From JAAUUE01 sp943370025 (GTDB lineage: Bacteria > Cyanobacteriota > Cyanobacteriia > Cyanobacteriales > JAAUUE01): a DNA stretch of 64,000 nucleotides. Where the stretch lies: NCBI GenBank assembly GCA_943370025.1, contig CALRPI020000005.1, positions 46,797 to 110,796 of the forward strand, read 5' to 3'. Positions 9,132 through 17,568 of the stretch are shown piece after piece. A program made the translations under genes and the position numbers. Position 1 is the stretch's first letter, and the number at the start of each line of letters is the position of its first letter. The notes beneath the pieces are model-generated. The model was given only the letters and a program-made list of their open reading frames with translations, had not been told where the DNA came from and ran no database searches.

Positions 9132-9156
9132 AAGTGGGTTCTACCCGCTTTTTTTT
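9132..9156 (+). terminator. Terminator-like hairpin in the rimP-nusA leader
   Basis: AAGTGGGT pairs with ACCCGCTT around the loop TCT, followed directly by a T run. It sits only 16 bases before the rimP ATG. The leader before it also holds CCTGCC-CAATA-GGCAGG (near 9090) and a GGGCT/AGCCC stem. This geometry suggests attenuation of the rimP-nusA-ylxR-infB operon. NusA can influence such terminators, so autoregulation is plausible but not shown. Confidence 0.6.
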
Positions 9157-9171
9157 GTTGGAGTTCTTACC

Positions 9172-9633
9172 ATGAGTCATCCCCTAATTCCCCAAATCCT
9201 TGAATTGGCGATCCCCGTCGCCCAAGACTTGGGGCTGGAAGCCGTAGCAGCGGTGTTTCAGACTAATAAACGTCCTCCAGTATTACGGGTAGATATTCGT
9301 AATTGTCAGACTGACACTAGCTTGGAGGATTGCGAACGGATGAGCCGCGCTCTAGATGCCGCCCTCGAACAGGCTCAACTATTGCCAGATGCCTACGTTC
9401 TAGAAGTTTCCAGCCCCGGTATTTCCCGGCTGCTAACTACCGATCGCGAATTTATTTCCTTCCGGGGTTTTGTGGTGACCGTATCTACTCATGAGCCTTA
9501 CCAAGGTCATCAATCATGGCAGGGAAACCTAACCGGGAGAGATGAAAAAGAGATTCATCTCAGCCAAAAGGGGAAAGCGATCGCCATCCCTCGTGATCTG
9601 GTCAGCAAGGTGCAGCTAGACCAAGAGCGTTGA
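9172..9633 (+). CDS. rimP: Ribosome maturation factor RimP
   Basis: The ATG at 9172 has GGAG 8 bases upstream and gives 153 residues, the usual length; an upstream GTG would run through the terminator hairpin. Typical segments are VLRVDIRN, TSLEDCERMSRALDAALE, YVLEVSSPGISRLLTTDREF and GRDEKEIHL. RimP binds the free 30S subunit and helps its maturation. It heads the conserved rimP-nusA-ylxR-infB order. Confidence 0.95.
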   Translation: MSHPLIPQILELAIPVAQDLGLEAVAAVFQTNKRPPVLRVDIRNCQTDTSLEDCERMSRALDAALEQAQLLPDAYVLEVSSPGISRLLTTDREFISFRGFVVTVSTHEPYQGHQSWQGNLTGRDEKEIHLSQKGKAIAIPRDLVSKVQLDQER

Positions 9634-9739
9634 AATGCCTAGCATCTCTACCCATGGGATTGTCTATTAATTAATAACCTGTAATTAAAGCCTGCTGACA
9701 ACCTAACTTCCCCCTAACAACCTTACTAAATTTATTATT

Positions 9740-11107
9740 ATGTCCATCGTTAAACTTAGCGGACTCCAGAAGATGATCGAAGAGATCAGCACAAGTCATA
9801 ATTTACCCAAAACCGCAGTCCAGCAAGCTTTGCGGAAGGCTCTCCTCAAAGGCTATGAACGCTATCGCCGCACCCAAAATCTCACCCATTTTGAAGAAGA
9901 TCACTTCGAGAATTTTGAAGTAGACCTAGATTTAGAGGAAGAATGCTTCCGGGTATTAGCCACCAAAACGATCGTCGATGAAGTTACCGATGAAGACCAC
10001 CAAATTCCCCTCGCAGATGTGCAGGAAGTCGCCTCTGAAGCGCAGTTGGGCGAAGAAGTGGTAATCGATGTCACCCCCGATCAAAATGAATTTGGGCGAA
10101 TGGCGGCGATTCAAACCAAGCAAGTTTTAGCTCAAGAATTACGGGATCAACAAAGGCAACTGATTCAAGAAGAATTCCAAGAACTAGAGGAAGAAGTTGT
10201 CCAAGCGAGGGTATTGAGATTCGATCGCAAATCCATCATCATGGCGGTGCGCAGTAGCTTTGACAAGCCTGAAGTAGAGGCTGACCTGCCCCAAAAGGAA
10301 CAACTGCCCAATGACACCTACCGTGTCGGCAGCACCTTTAAGGTTTTACTGAAAAAAGTTTGTGAAGGTCCTCACCGAGGTCCCCAGTTGATTGTTTCTC
10401 GCACCGCTTCAGGACTAGTGGTGTATTTATTTGAAAATGAAGTTCCCGAAATTCAAGAAGATATTGTGCGGATTGTGGCGATCGCCCGGGAGGCAAATCC
10501 CCCTTCCCGCTACGTGGGAGCCAGAACCAAAATTGCTGTGGACACTACCGAACGGGACGTAGACCCAGTGGGAGCTTGCATTGGTGCTAGGGGTTCCCGG
10601 ATTCAAGTGGTGGTTAACGAACTCCGGGGCGAGAAAATCGATGTCATTCGCTGGTCTCCAGACCCCTCTACCTACATTGCCAATGCCCTCAGTCCGGCAA
10701 AGGTAGATGACGTGATCTTAGTTAACCCGGAAGGCAGACAAGCCCATGTTTTGGTTTCTGACAATCAATTAAGTTTAGCGATCGGCAAGGAAGGGCAAAA
10801 TGTCCGCCTCGCTGCTAGATTAACTGGCTGGAAAATCGACATCAAAGATACCAACAAGTATGACCACCAAGCTGAACAGGAAAGGATATTGGCACAAGTC
10901 ACCCAAGAACAACAGGCTGCCCTAGTCAAAGCTAAGGTATCGGCTGAGTGGGAAGAAGAGGAGGAAGATGCGGAAGAGGATGCAGAAGCTCTGGAGGAGA
11001 ATGCAGGCCAACCACAACTGGCAGTTGCTGACTTGCCAGTTGCTGATTTAACTAATTTAGATTTACCTAATTTACCAGAGGAGGATTTGCCAGAAGATGA
11101 TCAATAA
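9740..11107 (+). CDS. nusA: Transcription termination/antitermination factor NusA
   Basis: This 455-residue protein has the NusA N-terminal domain, an S1 domain (about 150-215) and two KH domains (IGARGSRIQVVVNELRGEKI and AIGKEGQNVRLAARLTGWKI). It ends in a very acidic tail (about 395-455). It lacks the C-terminal acidic repeats of E. coli NusA, as is normal in cyanobacteria. It binds RNA polymerase and RNA at pause and termination sites. Its stop overlaps the ylxR start by 11 bp. Confidence 0.97.
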   Translation: MSIVKLSGLQKMIEEISTSHNLPKTAVQQALRKALLKGYERYRRTQNLTHFEEDHFENFEVDLDLEEECFRVLATKTIVDEVTDEDHQIPLADVQEVASEAQLGEEVVIDVTPDQNEFGRMAAIQTKQVLAQELRDQQRQLIQEEFQELEEEVVQARVLRFDRKSIIMAVRSSFDKPEVEADLPQKEQLPNDTYRVGSTFKVLLKKVCEGPHRGPQLIVSRTASGLVVYLFENEVPEIQEDIVRIVAIAREANPPSRYVGARTKIAVDTTERDVDPVGACIGARGSRIQVVVNELRGEKIDVIRWSPDPSTYIANALSPAKVDDVILVNPEGRQAHVLVSDNQLSLAIGKEGQNVRLAARLTGWKIDIKDTNKYDHQAEQERILAQVTQEQQAALVKAKVSAEWEEEEEDAEEDAEALEENAGQPQLAVADLPVADLTNLDLPNLPEEDLPEDDQ

Positions 11108-11381
11108 CTATCGGCGTTGCCTGAGTTGTCGCCGGATCGCCCCTAAAGAGGATTTTTGGCAAGTAATTCGGGTTTACCCCGATCACCAAGTACAATTAGA
11201 TCAAGGAATGGGGCGATCAGCTTATCTTTGTCCTCAGGCTAGTTGTTTAACTACTGCCCAGAAAAAGAACCGTTTAGGGCGATCGCTCAAAGCCCCAGTT
11301 CCCGATCAAATCTATCAACAACTCTGGCATCGCCTAGCTAAAGAGACTGTTTCAAATGTCAACCATAGCCAAGGTACTTAG
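11097..11381 (+). CDS. ylxR: YlxR (DUF448/RnpM) RNA-binding protein
   Basis: This 94-residue protein carries the YlxR motifs RRCLSCRRIAPKEDFWQVIRV and GRSAYLC, with paired cysteines. In Bacillus the homologue modulates RNase P (RnpM); in cyanobacteria the role is less clear. It overlaps nusA by 11 bp, which indicates coupled translation, and lies in the usual place between nusA and infB. The C-terminus is short and basic. Confidence 0.92.
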   Translation: MINNYRRCLSCRRIAPKEDFWQVIRVYPDHQVQLDQGMGRSAYLCPQASCLTTAQKKNRLGRSLKAPVPDQIYQQLWHRLAKETVSNVNHSQGT

Positions 11382-11585
11382 GGAATCCTCAGGAATAATA
11401 ATTAATCTCTCTGAAATTATCCCCCGCCAGTAGTTAAGATAGATAAGTAAGTTTCTCTTTAATCTTTAACTGTAATCACAGATTAACTAAAGGGGAAGCT
11501 TGACCAAACTTCTTAGCTAATCAAGCTATTGGCCACTAGGGAAGCTATGGCAACTCTGGGGCAATTATAAGGAGGCAAAAATATC

Positions 11586-11624
11586 ATGATCATAATCTCA
11601 GCTAAACAGGTGACTATGAATTAA
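11586..11624 (+). other. Possible 12-residue upstream ORF in the infB leader
   Basis: A strong AAGGAGG (11569-11575) lies 10 bases before an ATG that opens a 12-codon frame (MIIISAKQVTMN) ending 29 bases before infB. The 272-bp ylxR-infB gap holds no other gene. The Shine-Dalgarno is better than infB's own (GGGGGAC). It could be a leader peptide, or chance. Confidence 0.35.
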
Positions 11625-11653
11625 CAAATACTTAGTAAAATGGGGGACAGTGG

Positions 11654-14590
11654 ATGAATAATATAAAAGTGAGAATTTACGATCTATCACGGGAACTGAA
11701 TTTGGATAACAAGGATATTTTAAATATTTGCGAACAGCTACATATTGCAGTAAAAAGCCATAGCAGTACTATCTCTGAGTCTGATGCTGAGCGCATTCGG
11801 GATGCCGCCCAAAAAAACGCAGGCAAGCTCCGTAAAAAGGCACCCGAAAAAACTGAGTCTAAAAGTAAGCCCTCGATGCCAGTGGTGACCCCAGTCCTAG
11901 ATAGGAAACCACAAATAGTGGAAGTGCGCTTACAAAAAAATCGTCCCCAGCCACCATCTACCCCTACTCCCCTAGACTTGAAACCTCAAATCAATCCACC
12001 ACCTGCTATTGCACCTACTATTGCGAAGTCAGATGCTAAGTCAGAAATAGTTACTGATCTCAACGAAGATAAAACTATTCCTGCCGAAATTGTTGTAGAG
12101 CCACTACTAGCAAACGAGCCTACTTCAGAACCTACTCCCCCCCTGGAAAATATTTCCCCAAATACTCCAGAGCCTGCGATCGAGCTAGTTACTCTAGAAC
12201 CTCCCAGTCGGGAGAAATTAGTCACGCCTAATTTTGAAAAACCTGTCCTCAAGAAAAAACAAGGGGAAGATAGCAGACCAAAAACTCCAGAAACTACCAA
12301 ACCTAGGGCAGCAACGGATAAACCTGCTGGTCCCCAACGCCCCCTCCGGGGTGATGGAGAAGTAGGCAAAGTTCTGCGACCAGTTATGGAACTTCAGCGT
12401 CCCCAGCGTCGCCCCCTGCCCAGTGAGCCAGGAGCAGATGGGGCAGCTAAGGTGATTCTAGGCGGAGATGACTCTCTTAACCTCAAGCGCCCCCTGCCTC
12501 CCAAGATGGCGGGTAAAAAGAAACAATGGGAAGAAGAGGAAGAAGAGAAAGAAAACGCCAAGAAAATCAAGGCTAAGCGCCGGACTCAAGATGTCTTTGA
12601 TGATGAAGACGATGATGATCTCGATGGTCTAGAAGATGGGGATGCGCCGATGGTGGTGAGTCTGTCCGTAGCTCGGCCACCTCGCCCGAAACAGGAAACT
12701 AGCCAACCGATCTCTGTTGCCACCAAGAAAAGACCAACACTGAAGTTGGAACGAACTAAGTCAGAACCACGGGAACGTCGTCCAGACAAGAAAAATGACC
12801 AACCGGCTGAATTTGTTACCCTTTCTGGTTCGCTGACAGTCCGGGATCTATCGACGGCGATCAATGTGCCAGAAACAGAAATTATCAAGAATCTGTTCTT
12901 CAAGGGAATTGCCATTAGTATTACCCAGACCCTAGAACTCGATACTGCCAAAATGGTGGCTGAGGAATTTGGGGTAATTGTGGACATGGCGGTAGTCACG
13001 GCTCCGGCAACCAAAGTAACAGAGATGATCGAGGCAACGGATTTGGAAAACCTCCAGCGCCGTCCTCCTGTAGTAACAATTATGGGTCACGTAGACCACG
13101 GTAAAACCACTCTCTTGGATGCCATTCGATCGACCAAGGTTGCCCAAGGAGAAGCTGGCGGGATTACCCAGCACATCGGGGCATATCACGTGGATGTGGA
13201 GCACGAAGGAGCAATGCAGCAGGTGGTCTTCCTAGATACTCCCGGTCACGAAGCTTTTACAGCGATGCGGGCTAGGGGTGCTAGGGTCACAGATATTGCG
13301 ATTCTGGTGGTGGCGGCGGACGATGGAGTTCAACCCCAAACGATCGAAGCCATCAGCCATGCCAAGGCTGCCGGAGTACCAATTATTGTCGCCATTAACA
13401 AGGTAGACAAAGTTGGTGCCCAGCCCGATCGGGTGAAGCAAGAACTCACCGACCATGGTTTGCAGCCAGAAGAATGGGGCGGTGATACCGTCATGGTTCC
13501 GGTTAGTGCCATTAAGGGCGAAAACCTAGATACTCTCTTGGAGATGGTGCTGTTGGTGGCGGATGTGGAAGAACTGGTGGCCAACCCAGAACGACTGGCA
13601 CGAGGTACAGTTATTGAGGCAAATCTCGATAAAAACAAAGGTCCTGTGGCGACCCTGCTGATCCAAAATGGGACTCTCCGCTTGGGAGATAGCTTAGTGG
13701 CTGGCTCAGTGTTTGGGAAAGTCCGGGCAATGGTGGACGATCGCGGCGACACGGTGAAGGATGCCAGTCCTTCCTTTGCGGTAGAACTCTTGGGTCTGAG
13801 CGGCATTCCTGCTGCCGGGGACGAATTTGAAGTCTTTGCTAGTGAAAAAGAAGCAAGGGCGATCGCCGATCAGCGGAGTGAAGCGCAACGGGAAACCAAG
13901 CTCCAACAGCAAATGGCCTCCCGCCGAGTTACCCTGAATAGCCTCTCTGCCAAGGCGGCAGAAGGGGAATTGAAGGAACTAAACCTAATCCTCAAGGCTG
14001 ATGTGCAAGGTTCTGTGGAAGCGATTCTTGGTTCCATTCAACAACTGCCCCAAAATGAAGTGCAAATTCGGGTTCTCTTGGCAACCGCCGGAGAAATCAC
14101 CGAAACAGATATTGACCTAGCTGCCGCCAGTGGCGCAGTGGTAATTGGGTTTAATACAGCTCCGGTGGGTTCCGCCAGACAGGCGATCGAACAACTAGGT
14201 GTGGATGTGCGGGAGTACAGCATTATCTACAAGCTCCTAGACGATATCCAAGGAGCAATGGAAGGCTTGCTAGAGCCAGAGCAGGTGGAAGAATCCCTCG
14301 GTCAGGCAGAAGTTCGTGCCATTTTTACGGTGGGACGGAATGCCGTAGCCGGGTGCTACATCCTCTCCGGCAAGGCGGTGCGTAATTCTAGTGTCCGAGT
14401 CCGTCGGGGGAATCAGCTAGTTTATACCGGCAATCTTGATTCCTTAAAACGGATGAAGGAAGATGCTAAGGAAGTAAACGCTGGTTATGAGTGCGGCATT
14501 GGCATCGATCGCTTCAACGACTGGATCGTGGGAGATAAGATCGAGATTTATAAAATGGTGGCAAAACGCCGCACCCTTTCTCCTAACTAG
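11654..14590 (+). CDS. infB: Translation initiation factor IF-2
   Basis: This 978-residue protein starts MNNIKVRIYDLSRELNLDN as cyanobacterial IF-2 does. An IF2_N module at 5-55 is followed by a long Pro/Lys/Glu-rich linker (60-385) and a second IF2_N module (about 390-445). The GTPase domain has G1 GHVDHGKT near residue 478, DTPGHEAF and NKVDK. Domains II to IV complete the protein, with the fMet-tRNA binding end GIGIDRFNDWIVGDKIE. It loads initiator tRNA on the 30S subunit. Length is normal for the phylum. Confidence 0.97.
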   Translation: MNNIKVRIYDLSRELNLDNKDILNICEQLHIAVKSHSSTISESDAERIRDAAQKNAGKLRKKAPEKTESKSKPSMPVVTPVLDRKPQIVEVRLQKNRPQPPSTPTPLDLKPQINPPPAIAPTIAKSDAKSEIVTDLNEDKTIPAEIVVEPLLANEPTSEPTPPLENISPNTPEPAIELVTLEPPSREKLVTPNFEKPVLKKKQGEDSRPKTPETTKPRAATDKPAGPQRPLRGDGEVGKVLRPVMELQRPQRRPLPSEPGADGAAKVILGGDDSLNLKRPLPPKMAGKKKQWEEEEEEKENAKKIKAKRRTQDVFDDEDDDDLDGLEDGDAPMVVSLSVARPPRPKQETSQPISVATKKRPTLKLERTKSEPRERRPDKKNDQPAEFVTLSGSLTVRDLSTAINVPETEIIKNLFFKGIAISITQTLELDTAKMVAEEFGVIVDMAVVTAPATKVTEMIEATDLENLQRRPPVVTIMGHVDHGKTTLLDAIRSTKVAQGEAGGITQHIGAYHVDVEHEGAMQQVVFLDTPGHEAFTAMRARGARVTDIAILVVAADDGVQPQTIEAISHAKAAGVPIIVAINKVDKVGAQPDRVKQELTDHGLQPEEWGGDTVMVPVSAIKGENLDTLLEMVLLVADVEELVANPERLARGTVIEANLDKNKGPVATLLIQNGTLRLGDSLVAGSVFGKVRAMVDDRGDTVKDASPSFAVELLGLSGIPAAGDEFEVFASEKEARAIADQRSEAQRETKLQQQMASRRVTLNSLSAKAAEGELKELNLILKADVQGSVEAILGSIQQLPQNEVQIRVLLATAGEITETDIDLAAASGAVVIGFNTAPVGSARQAIEQLGVDVREYSIIYKLLDDIQGAMEGLLEPEQVEESLGQAEVRAIFTVGRNAVAGCYILSGKAVRNSSVRVRRGNQLVYTGNLDSLKRMKEDAKEVNAGYECGIGIDRFNDWIVGDKIEIYKMVAKRRTLSPN

Positions 14591-14707
14591 TTCTAGTTTT
14601 GGTACAAATGGGCGTAAAGCCTTGTGCCCCTGCGAGATTAGGAATTACTACTTTGAAATCACACTTTTGGGCTGATCCCAGCAGTGTGATTTTTATTTAT
14701 CTTTATC

Positions 14708-14721
14708 TGAATATCTATTCA
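14708..14721. promoter_or_regulatory. Predicted SmtB/ArsR-type operator
   Basis: TGAATA-TC-TATTCA is a perfect 6-2-6 inverted repeat that matches the known SmtB/ArsR half-site pattern (TGAA...TTCA). A TATGTT/TATGAT stretch just downstream could be a -10 box. It lies 242 bp before the smtA ATG, much farther than in known smt loci, because later repeats sit between. Confidence 0.6.
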
Positions 14722-14750
14722 TATGTTATGATAAGCGCATAGCAGATACC

Positions 14751-14799
14751 AAGTAGGTTATGTTGTAGAACTCATACTTTGCGATGGTTCCACAACTAG
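14751..14799. repeat. AGGTTATG(C/T)TGT hairpin repeat, copy A
   Basis: It shares AGGTTATG-TGT-GAA and GTTCCACAAC-like ends with the hairpin at 42680-42724, whose stem is longer. The tip differs between copies. Confidence 0.5.
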
Positions 14800-14829
14800 G
14801 ATTTGCCCAATCTCCTTGGTAGTTGCGAT

Positions 14830-14926
14830 CACTATCCGGTAGTCATGCATTGTAATGGTGCTTGGGGAGCTTCGCGCTCCAAGCACCATTATCCAAACCA
14901 TTACTTTGCAGCACTACCCACTATCC
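14830..14926. mobile_element. 81-bp MITE-like element with exact 8-bp target duplication (copy A)
   Basis: The element is 14838-14918. Its ends GGTAGTCATGCATTGTAATGG and the complement of CCATTACTTTGCAGCACTACC agree at 17 of 21 positions. It is flanked by the direct repeat CACTATCC at 14830-14837 and 14919-14926, the hallmark of transposition. The centre is a hairpin (GGAGCTTCGCGCTCC). A second copy of exactly 81 bp is at 41300-41380. It codes for nothing, so a transposase elsewhere must move it. It separates the smtA operator from smtA. Confidence 0.85.
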
Positions 14927-14963
14927 AAAATAACTCTATTCAAAATAACTTAGGAGTAAATCT

Positions 14964-15131
14964 ATGACTGAAGTTACCCAAATGAAATGCGCTTGTACAT
15001 CTTGCCTGTGTATTGTCTCCCTCTCTAGTGCTTTGATGAAAGATGACAAAGCCTATTGTGGTCAAGCTTGTGCTGATGGTCATCCCGCTGGTCAAGGTTG
15101 TGGACATACGGGTTGTACCTGCAATAAGTAG
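14964..15131 (+). CDS. smtA: SmtA/BmtA-type metallothionein
   Basis: This 55-residue protein begins MTEVTQMKCACTSCLC. It has nine cysteines (9, 11, 14, 16, 32, 36, 46, 51, 53) and the block YCGQACADGH followed by GCGHTGCTC. These match the zinc-cluster ligands of Synechococcus SmtA, including both histidines (40 and 48). It ends NK and lacks the extra C-terminal His of the PCC 7942 protein as I remember it. It binds and buffers zinc and cadmium. AGGAG lies 8 bases before the ATG. smtB follows on the same strand. Confidence 0.95.
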   Translation: MTEVTQMKCACTSCLCIVSLSSALMKDDKAYCGQACADGHPAGQGCGHTGCTCNK

Positions 15132-15236
15132 GCAGTGGCGATCGAGGAGTCAGGAATTTCCCGGCAGTACGAGGGCATTCCTGACCAAGAAATCAACAGT
15201 AGAATATCGGCTGAAAATTTAAGATACAGTTTATCC

Positions 15237-15632
15237 ATGCCCAATAATTTAACGGAAAAATCTATCGGTGAGCAGGGGGAAGAACTCTGTTGTGAAGCTC
15301 CCCATGCAAATGATTCTGCGCAGGATAAACTCCCCCAAGTATTGACTGTTGAGCAAGCCCAGCGGATGGCAGAATTTATGGGCTTCTTGGCAGATACCAA
15401 TCGTTTGAGAATTTTGTCGATCTTGGCAACCAAGGAAATGTGTGTGGGGGATTTAGCGATCACCTTAGGTATGAACGAGTCGGCGGTATCCCACCAATTA
15501 AGAACTTTACGATCGATCCGGCTGGTGAATTTCCGTAAACAAGGTCGCCATGTTTTCTATAGCCTCCAAGACCACCATGTATTGAGTTTCTATCAGGCGA
15601 TCGCAGAGCATCTAGAAGAAGCAACCAATTGA
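15237..15632 (+). CDS. smtB: SmtB/ZiaR-type ArsR-family zinc-responsive repressor
   Basis: The ATG at 15237 gives 131 residues, close to the family length of about 122-132; an in-frame GTG at 15135 would add 34 unsupported residues. The winged helix contains LADTNRLRILSILA and ESAVSHQLRTLR. Both metal sites are intact: alpha-3N (C19, H23, C69, D72) and alpha-5 (D112, H114, H125, E128), with SmtB spacing. It should repress smtA until zinc releases it. In PCC 7942 smtB is divergent from smtA; here it is downstream in tandem, so it may share the smtA transcript. Confidence 0.95.
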   Translation: MPNNLTEKSIGEQGEELCCEAPHANDSAQDKLPQVLTVEQAQRMAEFMGFLADTNRLRILSILATKEMCVGDLAITLGMNESAVSHQLRTLRSIRLVNFRKQGRHVFYSLQDHHVLSFYQAIAEHLEEATN

Positions 15633-15637
15633 CATTC

Positions 15638-15678
15638 AGTAAAATTTTCCGCTCCCGCTGGGGGCGGAAAATTTTACT
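15638..15678 (+). terminator. Long hairpin directly after smtB
   Basis: Perfect 15-bp arms AGTAAAATTTTCCGC and its complement start 6 bases after the smtB stop, with an 11-base loop. No clean T run follows, but it probably closes the smt transcript. It resembles the other stop-adjacent palindromes in the window. Confidence 0.6.
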
Positions 15679-15706
15679 CTCTAGCAACTTTATATTGACT
15701 GGATTT

Positions 15707-15746
15707 CGGTTTGTGTGGGAGGCTATCGCTGCCCACACACAAACCG
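15707..15746. repeat. CGGTTTGTGTG hairpin repeat
   Basis: The imperfect palindrome CGGTTTGTGTGGG ... CCCACACACAAACCG resembles the hairpin after the WD40 gene at 22511-22550 (TTTGTGTGTGGGTGGC...CACACACAAA). Confidence 0.5.
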
Positions 15747-15896
15747 CTGTAAATTACCTCTGAAATAGTAGCAAATTCCTGATCTGCCGAATAAATCCTG
15801 AAATAGGGACTAGGTAGGTAGTGGCAAACCATCACCTCCTCATGTTCCTACTGATACGGGTTTATAGGTTTTTTATAACTGGGAGTTGGAGTTTCT

Positions 15897-16127
15897 ATGC
15901 AAAAACGTTTCAAATATCTTGGCAATAGATTAGTGATTTTATCCATGATGGGCATTGCCGTGAATACTCCCCTAGGGAACTTTTCATCCCCACAGAGTTT
16001 CAAGGAAGGCAATACCGGAAATACCGTTAGCCTAAGTCGGTCATCCTTAACTATAACCAACTGGGTGATCGGAGCTAGGGATGATCGCCAAAGAGAATGT
16101 CGCTTTTTGGGTATTTGCGATACTTAA
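15897..16127 (+). CDS. Small hypothetical protein with signal-like N-terminus
   Basis: The 76-residue frame starts at ATG 15897, with GGAG about 9 bases upstream. The N-terminus (MQKRFKYLGNRLVILSMMGI) has positive charges and then a hydrophobic run, like a signal peptide or membrane anchor. The C-terminus has two cysteines (ECRFLGICDT). I do not recognise a family. It could also be a non-coding stretch; codon use is not decisive at this length. Confidence 0.4.
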   Translation: MQKRFKYLGNRLVILSMMGIAVNTPLGNFSSPQSFKEGNTGNTVSLSRSSLTITNWVIGARDDRQRECRFLGICDT

Positions 16128-16236
16128 ATATGGCAGTTGTTGAGATTTGGGAGATACTTAAATTTAGGGAACAGCTAAACTTGGATACCCGTTGACTCCA
16201 AGTTGGCTTCAGCATTACCAAAATTCCGAGGTAGCC

Positions 16237-17568
16237 ATGGGAGAAATTAATCTGAGTAGATTTTATCGGGCTTGTAATCCTAGCAAGCCCTTAAATGTCA
16301 GCCTTGGAGAAGATCAGAAATATTATGTTGATCTATCGGGGGTGCGCGGTGGCAGGATGATCGATGCCCTGAAACGGACGATTACAACTATTTCCCCCGA
16401 TGAACCCACCTGTCAGCTATTTACCGGACATATTGGCTGTGGCAAATCTACTGAACTATTGCGGCTGAAGGCAGACCTAGAGCAGCAGGGGTTTCGGGTG
16501 GTTTATTTTGAATCGAGCCAGTATCTAGATGTGGCGGATGTAGATATTACCGATATTTTATTGGCGATCGCGGGGCAGGTCAGCGAGAATTTAGCCGAGA
16601 TTAAACTCAAAGTCCAACCCGGACTATTTACCAAGCTATTTCAGGAAGTGGGGCAGTTTCTGCAAAGCCCGATCGAACTCAGTGCCGAGGCGGAAATATC
16701 TCTGGGCATTGCCAAAATCCACGCCAAAACCAAGGAATCGCCCCAGTTACGGCGCAGGTTACGGGAATACCTAGAACCCAGAACCAGTAGTATTTTGACT
16801 GCTATTAATAGTGAATTACTCAAGCCAGCCCAAATCGAGTTGCGGCGCCGGGGGCAGGCGGGGTTGGTGGTAATTGTCGATAACTTAGACCGAGTAACCT
16901 ATCGATTATTACCCACTGGGCGATCGCAACCAGAGTATTTATTTATCGATCGAGGCGATGAACTGCGACAGCTTGCTTGCCATGTGGTGTATACCATTCC
17001 CCTCGCTTTGGTATTTTGCAATGATGCCGAAAACCTCAAGAACCGTCTGGGTGGGGGATTGATTCCCCAAGTATTACCGATGGTACAGGTGCGATCGCGA
17101 GACGGCAGGTTTTATACACCGGGGATTGAACTTTCTCGCTATCTATTACTGGCGAGGGCGTTTCCTGATGCCACACCAGAGGAGCGATTAGAGTTAGTCA
17201 CCAAAGTATTTGATAGCTTGGATACCCTCGATCGCCTCTGTCAGGTCAGTGGTGGTCACCTGCGGAATTTATTAGGCTTGCTCTACGATTGCTTGCGTCA
17301 GGAGGATTTACCCTTATCCCGTGAATGCTTAGAAACAGCGATTAAACAACGGCGAGATTTTCTGGTTTCCCCGATCGATAATCGAGAATGGGATCTACTA
17401 TTCAAGGTAGTCCAAGAGCAAACCGTCAAAGGCGATGAAGAATACCAAACCCTTTTAAAGAGTATGTTAGTATTCGAGTACCGAGATGGAGAGGGCTGTT
17501 GGTATAGCTTAAACCCAGCCTTAGAAGAAACCAAGCAATTCCAGTCATGGGCCAGCCGGATTCTCTAG
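16237..17568 (+). CDS. AAA/STAND-like P-loop ATPase, partner of the WD40 protein
   Basis: The ATG at 16237, with GAGG 6 bases upstream, gives 443 residues. Walker A is GHIGCGKST (64-72) and Walker B is GLVVIVDNLDR (about 207-217). LACHVVYTIPLALVF, VLPMVQVRSRDG and VSGGHLRNLLGLL follow. The same blocks occur in the same order in the ATPase at 53322-54938, so the two are paralogues. The WD40/STAND gene starts inside its last codons (22-bp overlap), so the two products are probably made together and interact. The biological role is unknown; signalling or defence by a STAND-type switch is inferred. Confidence 0.85.
   Translation: MGEINLSRFYRACNPSKPLNVSLGEDQKYYVDLSGVRGGRMIDALKRTITTISPDEPTCQLFTGHIGCGKSTELLRLKADLEQQGFRVVYFESSQYLDVADVDITDILLAIAGQVSENLAEIKLKVQPGLFTKLFQEVGQFLQSPIELSAEAEISLGIAKIHAKTKESPQLRRRLREYLEPRTSSILTAINSELLKPAQIELRRRGQAGLVVIVDNLDRVTYRLLPTGRSQPEYLFIDRGDELRQLACHVVYTIPLALVFCNDAENLKNRLGGGLIPQVLPMVQVRSRDGRFYTPGIELSRYLLLARAFPDATPEERLELVTKVFDSLDTLDRLCQVSGGHLRNLLGLLYDCLRQEDLPLSRECLETAIKQRRDFLVSPIDNREWDLLFKVVQEQTVKGDEEYQTLLKSMLVFEYRDGEGCWYSLNPALEETKQFQSWASRIL

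Larger units (their letters stand above)
14591..14963. other. smtA upstream region: operator, hairpin repeat and MITE
   Basis: This 373-bp stretch contains no gene. In order it holds a SmtB-type operator (14708-14721), a palindrome-like repeat (14751-14799) that also occurs near 42680, an 81-bp MITE-like element (14838-14918) and the smtA Shine-Dalgarno TAGGAG at 14951. Confidence 0.7.

Noticed and set aside
14487..14675. 62-codon frame overlapping the infB end
   Set aside because: Shadow of infB in another frame, running into non-coding sequence.
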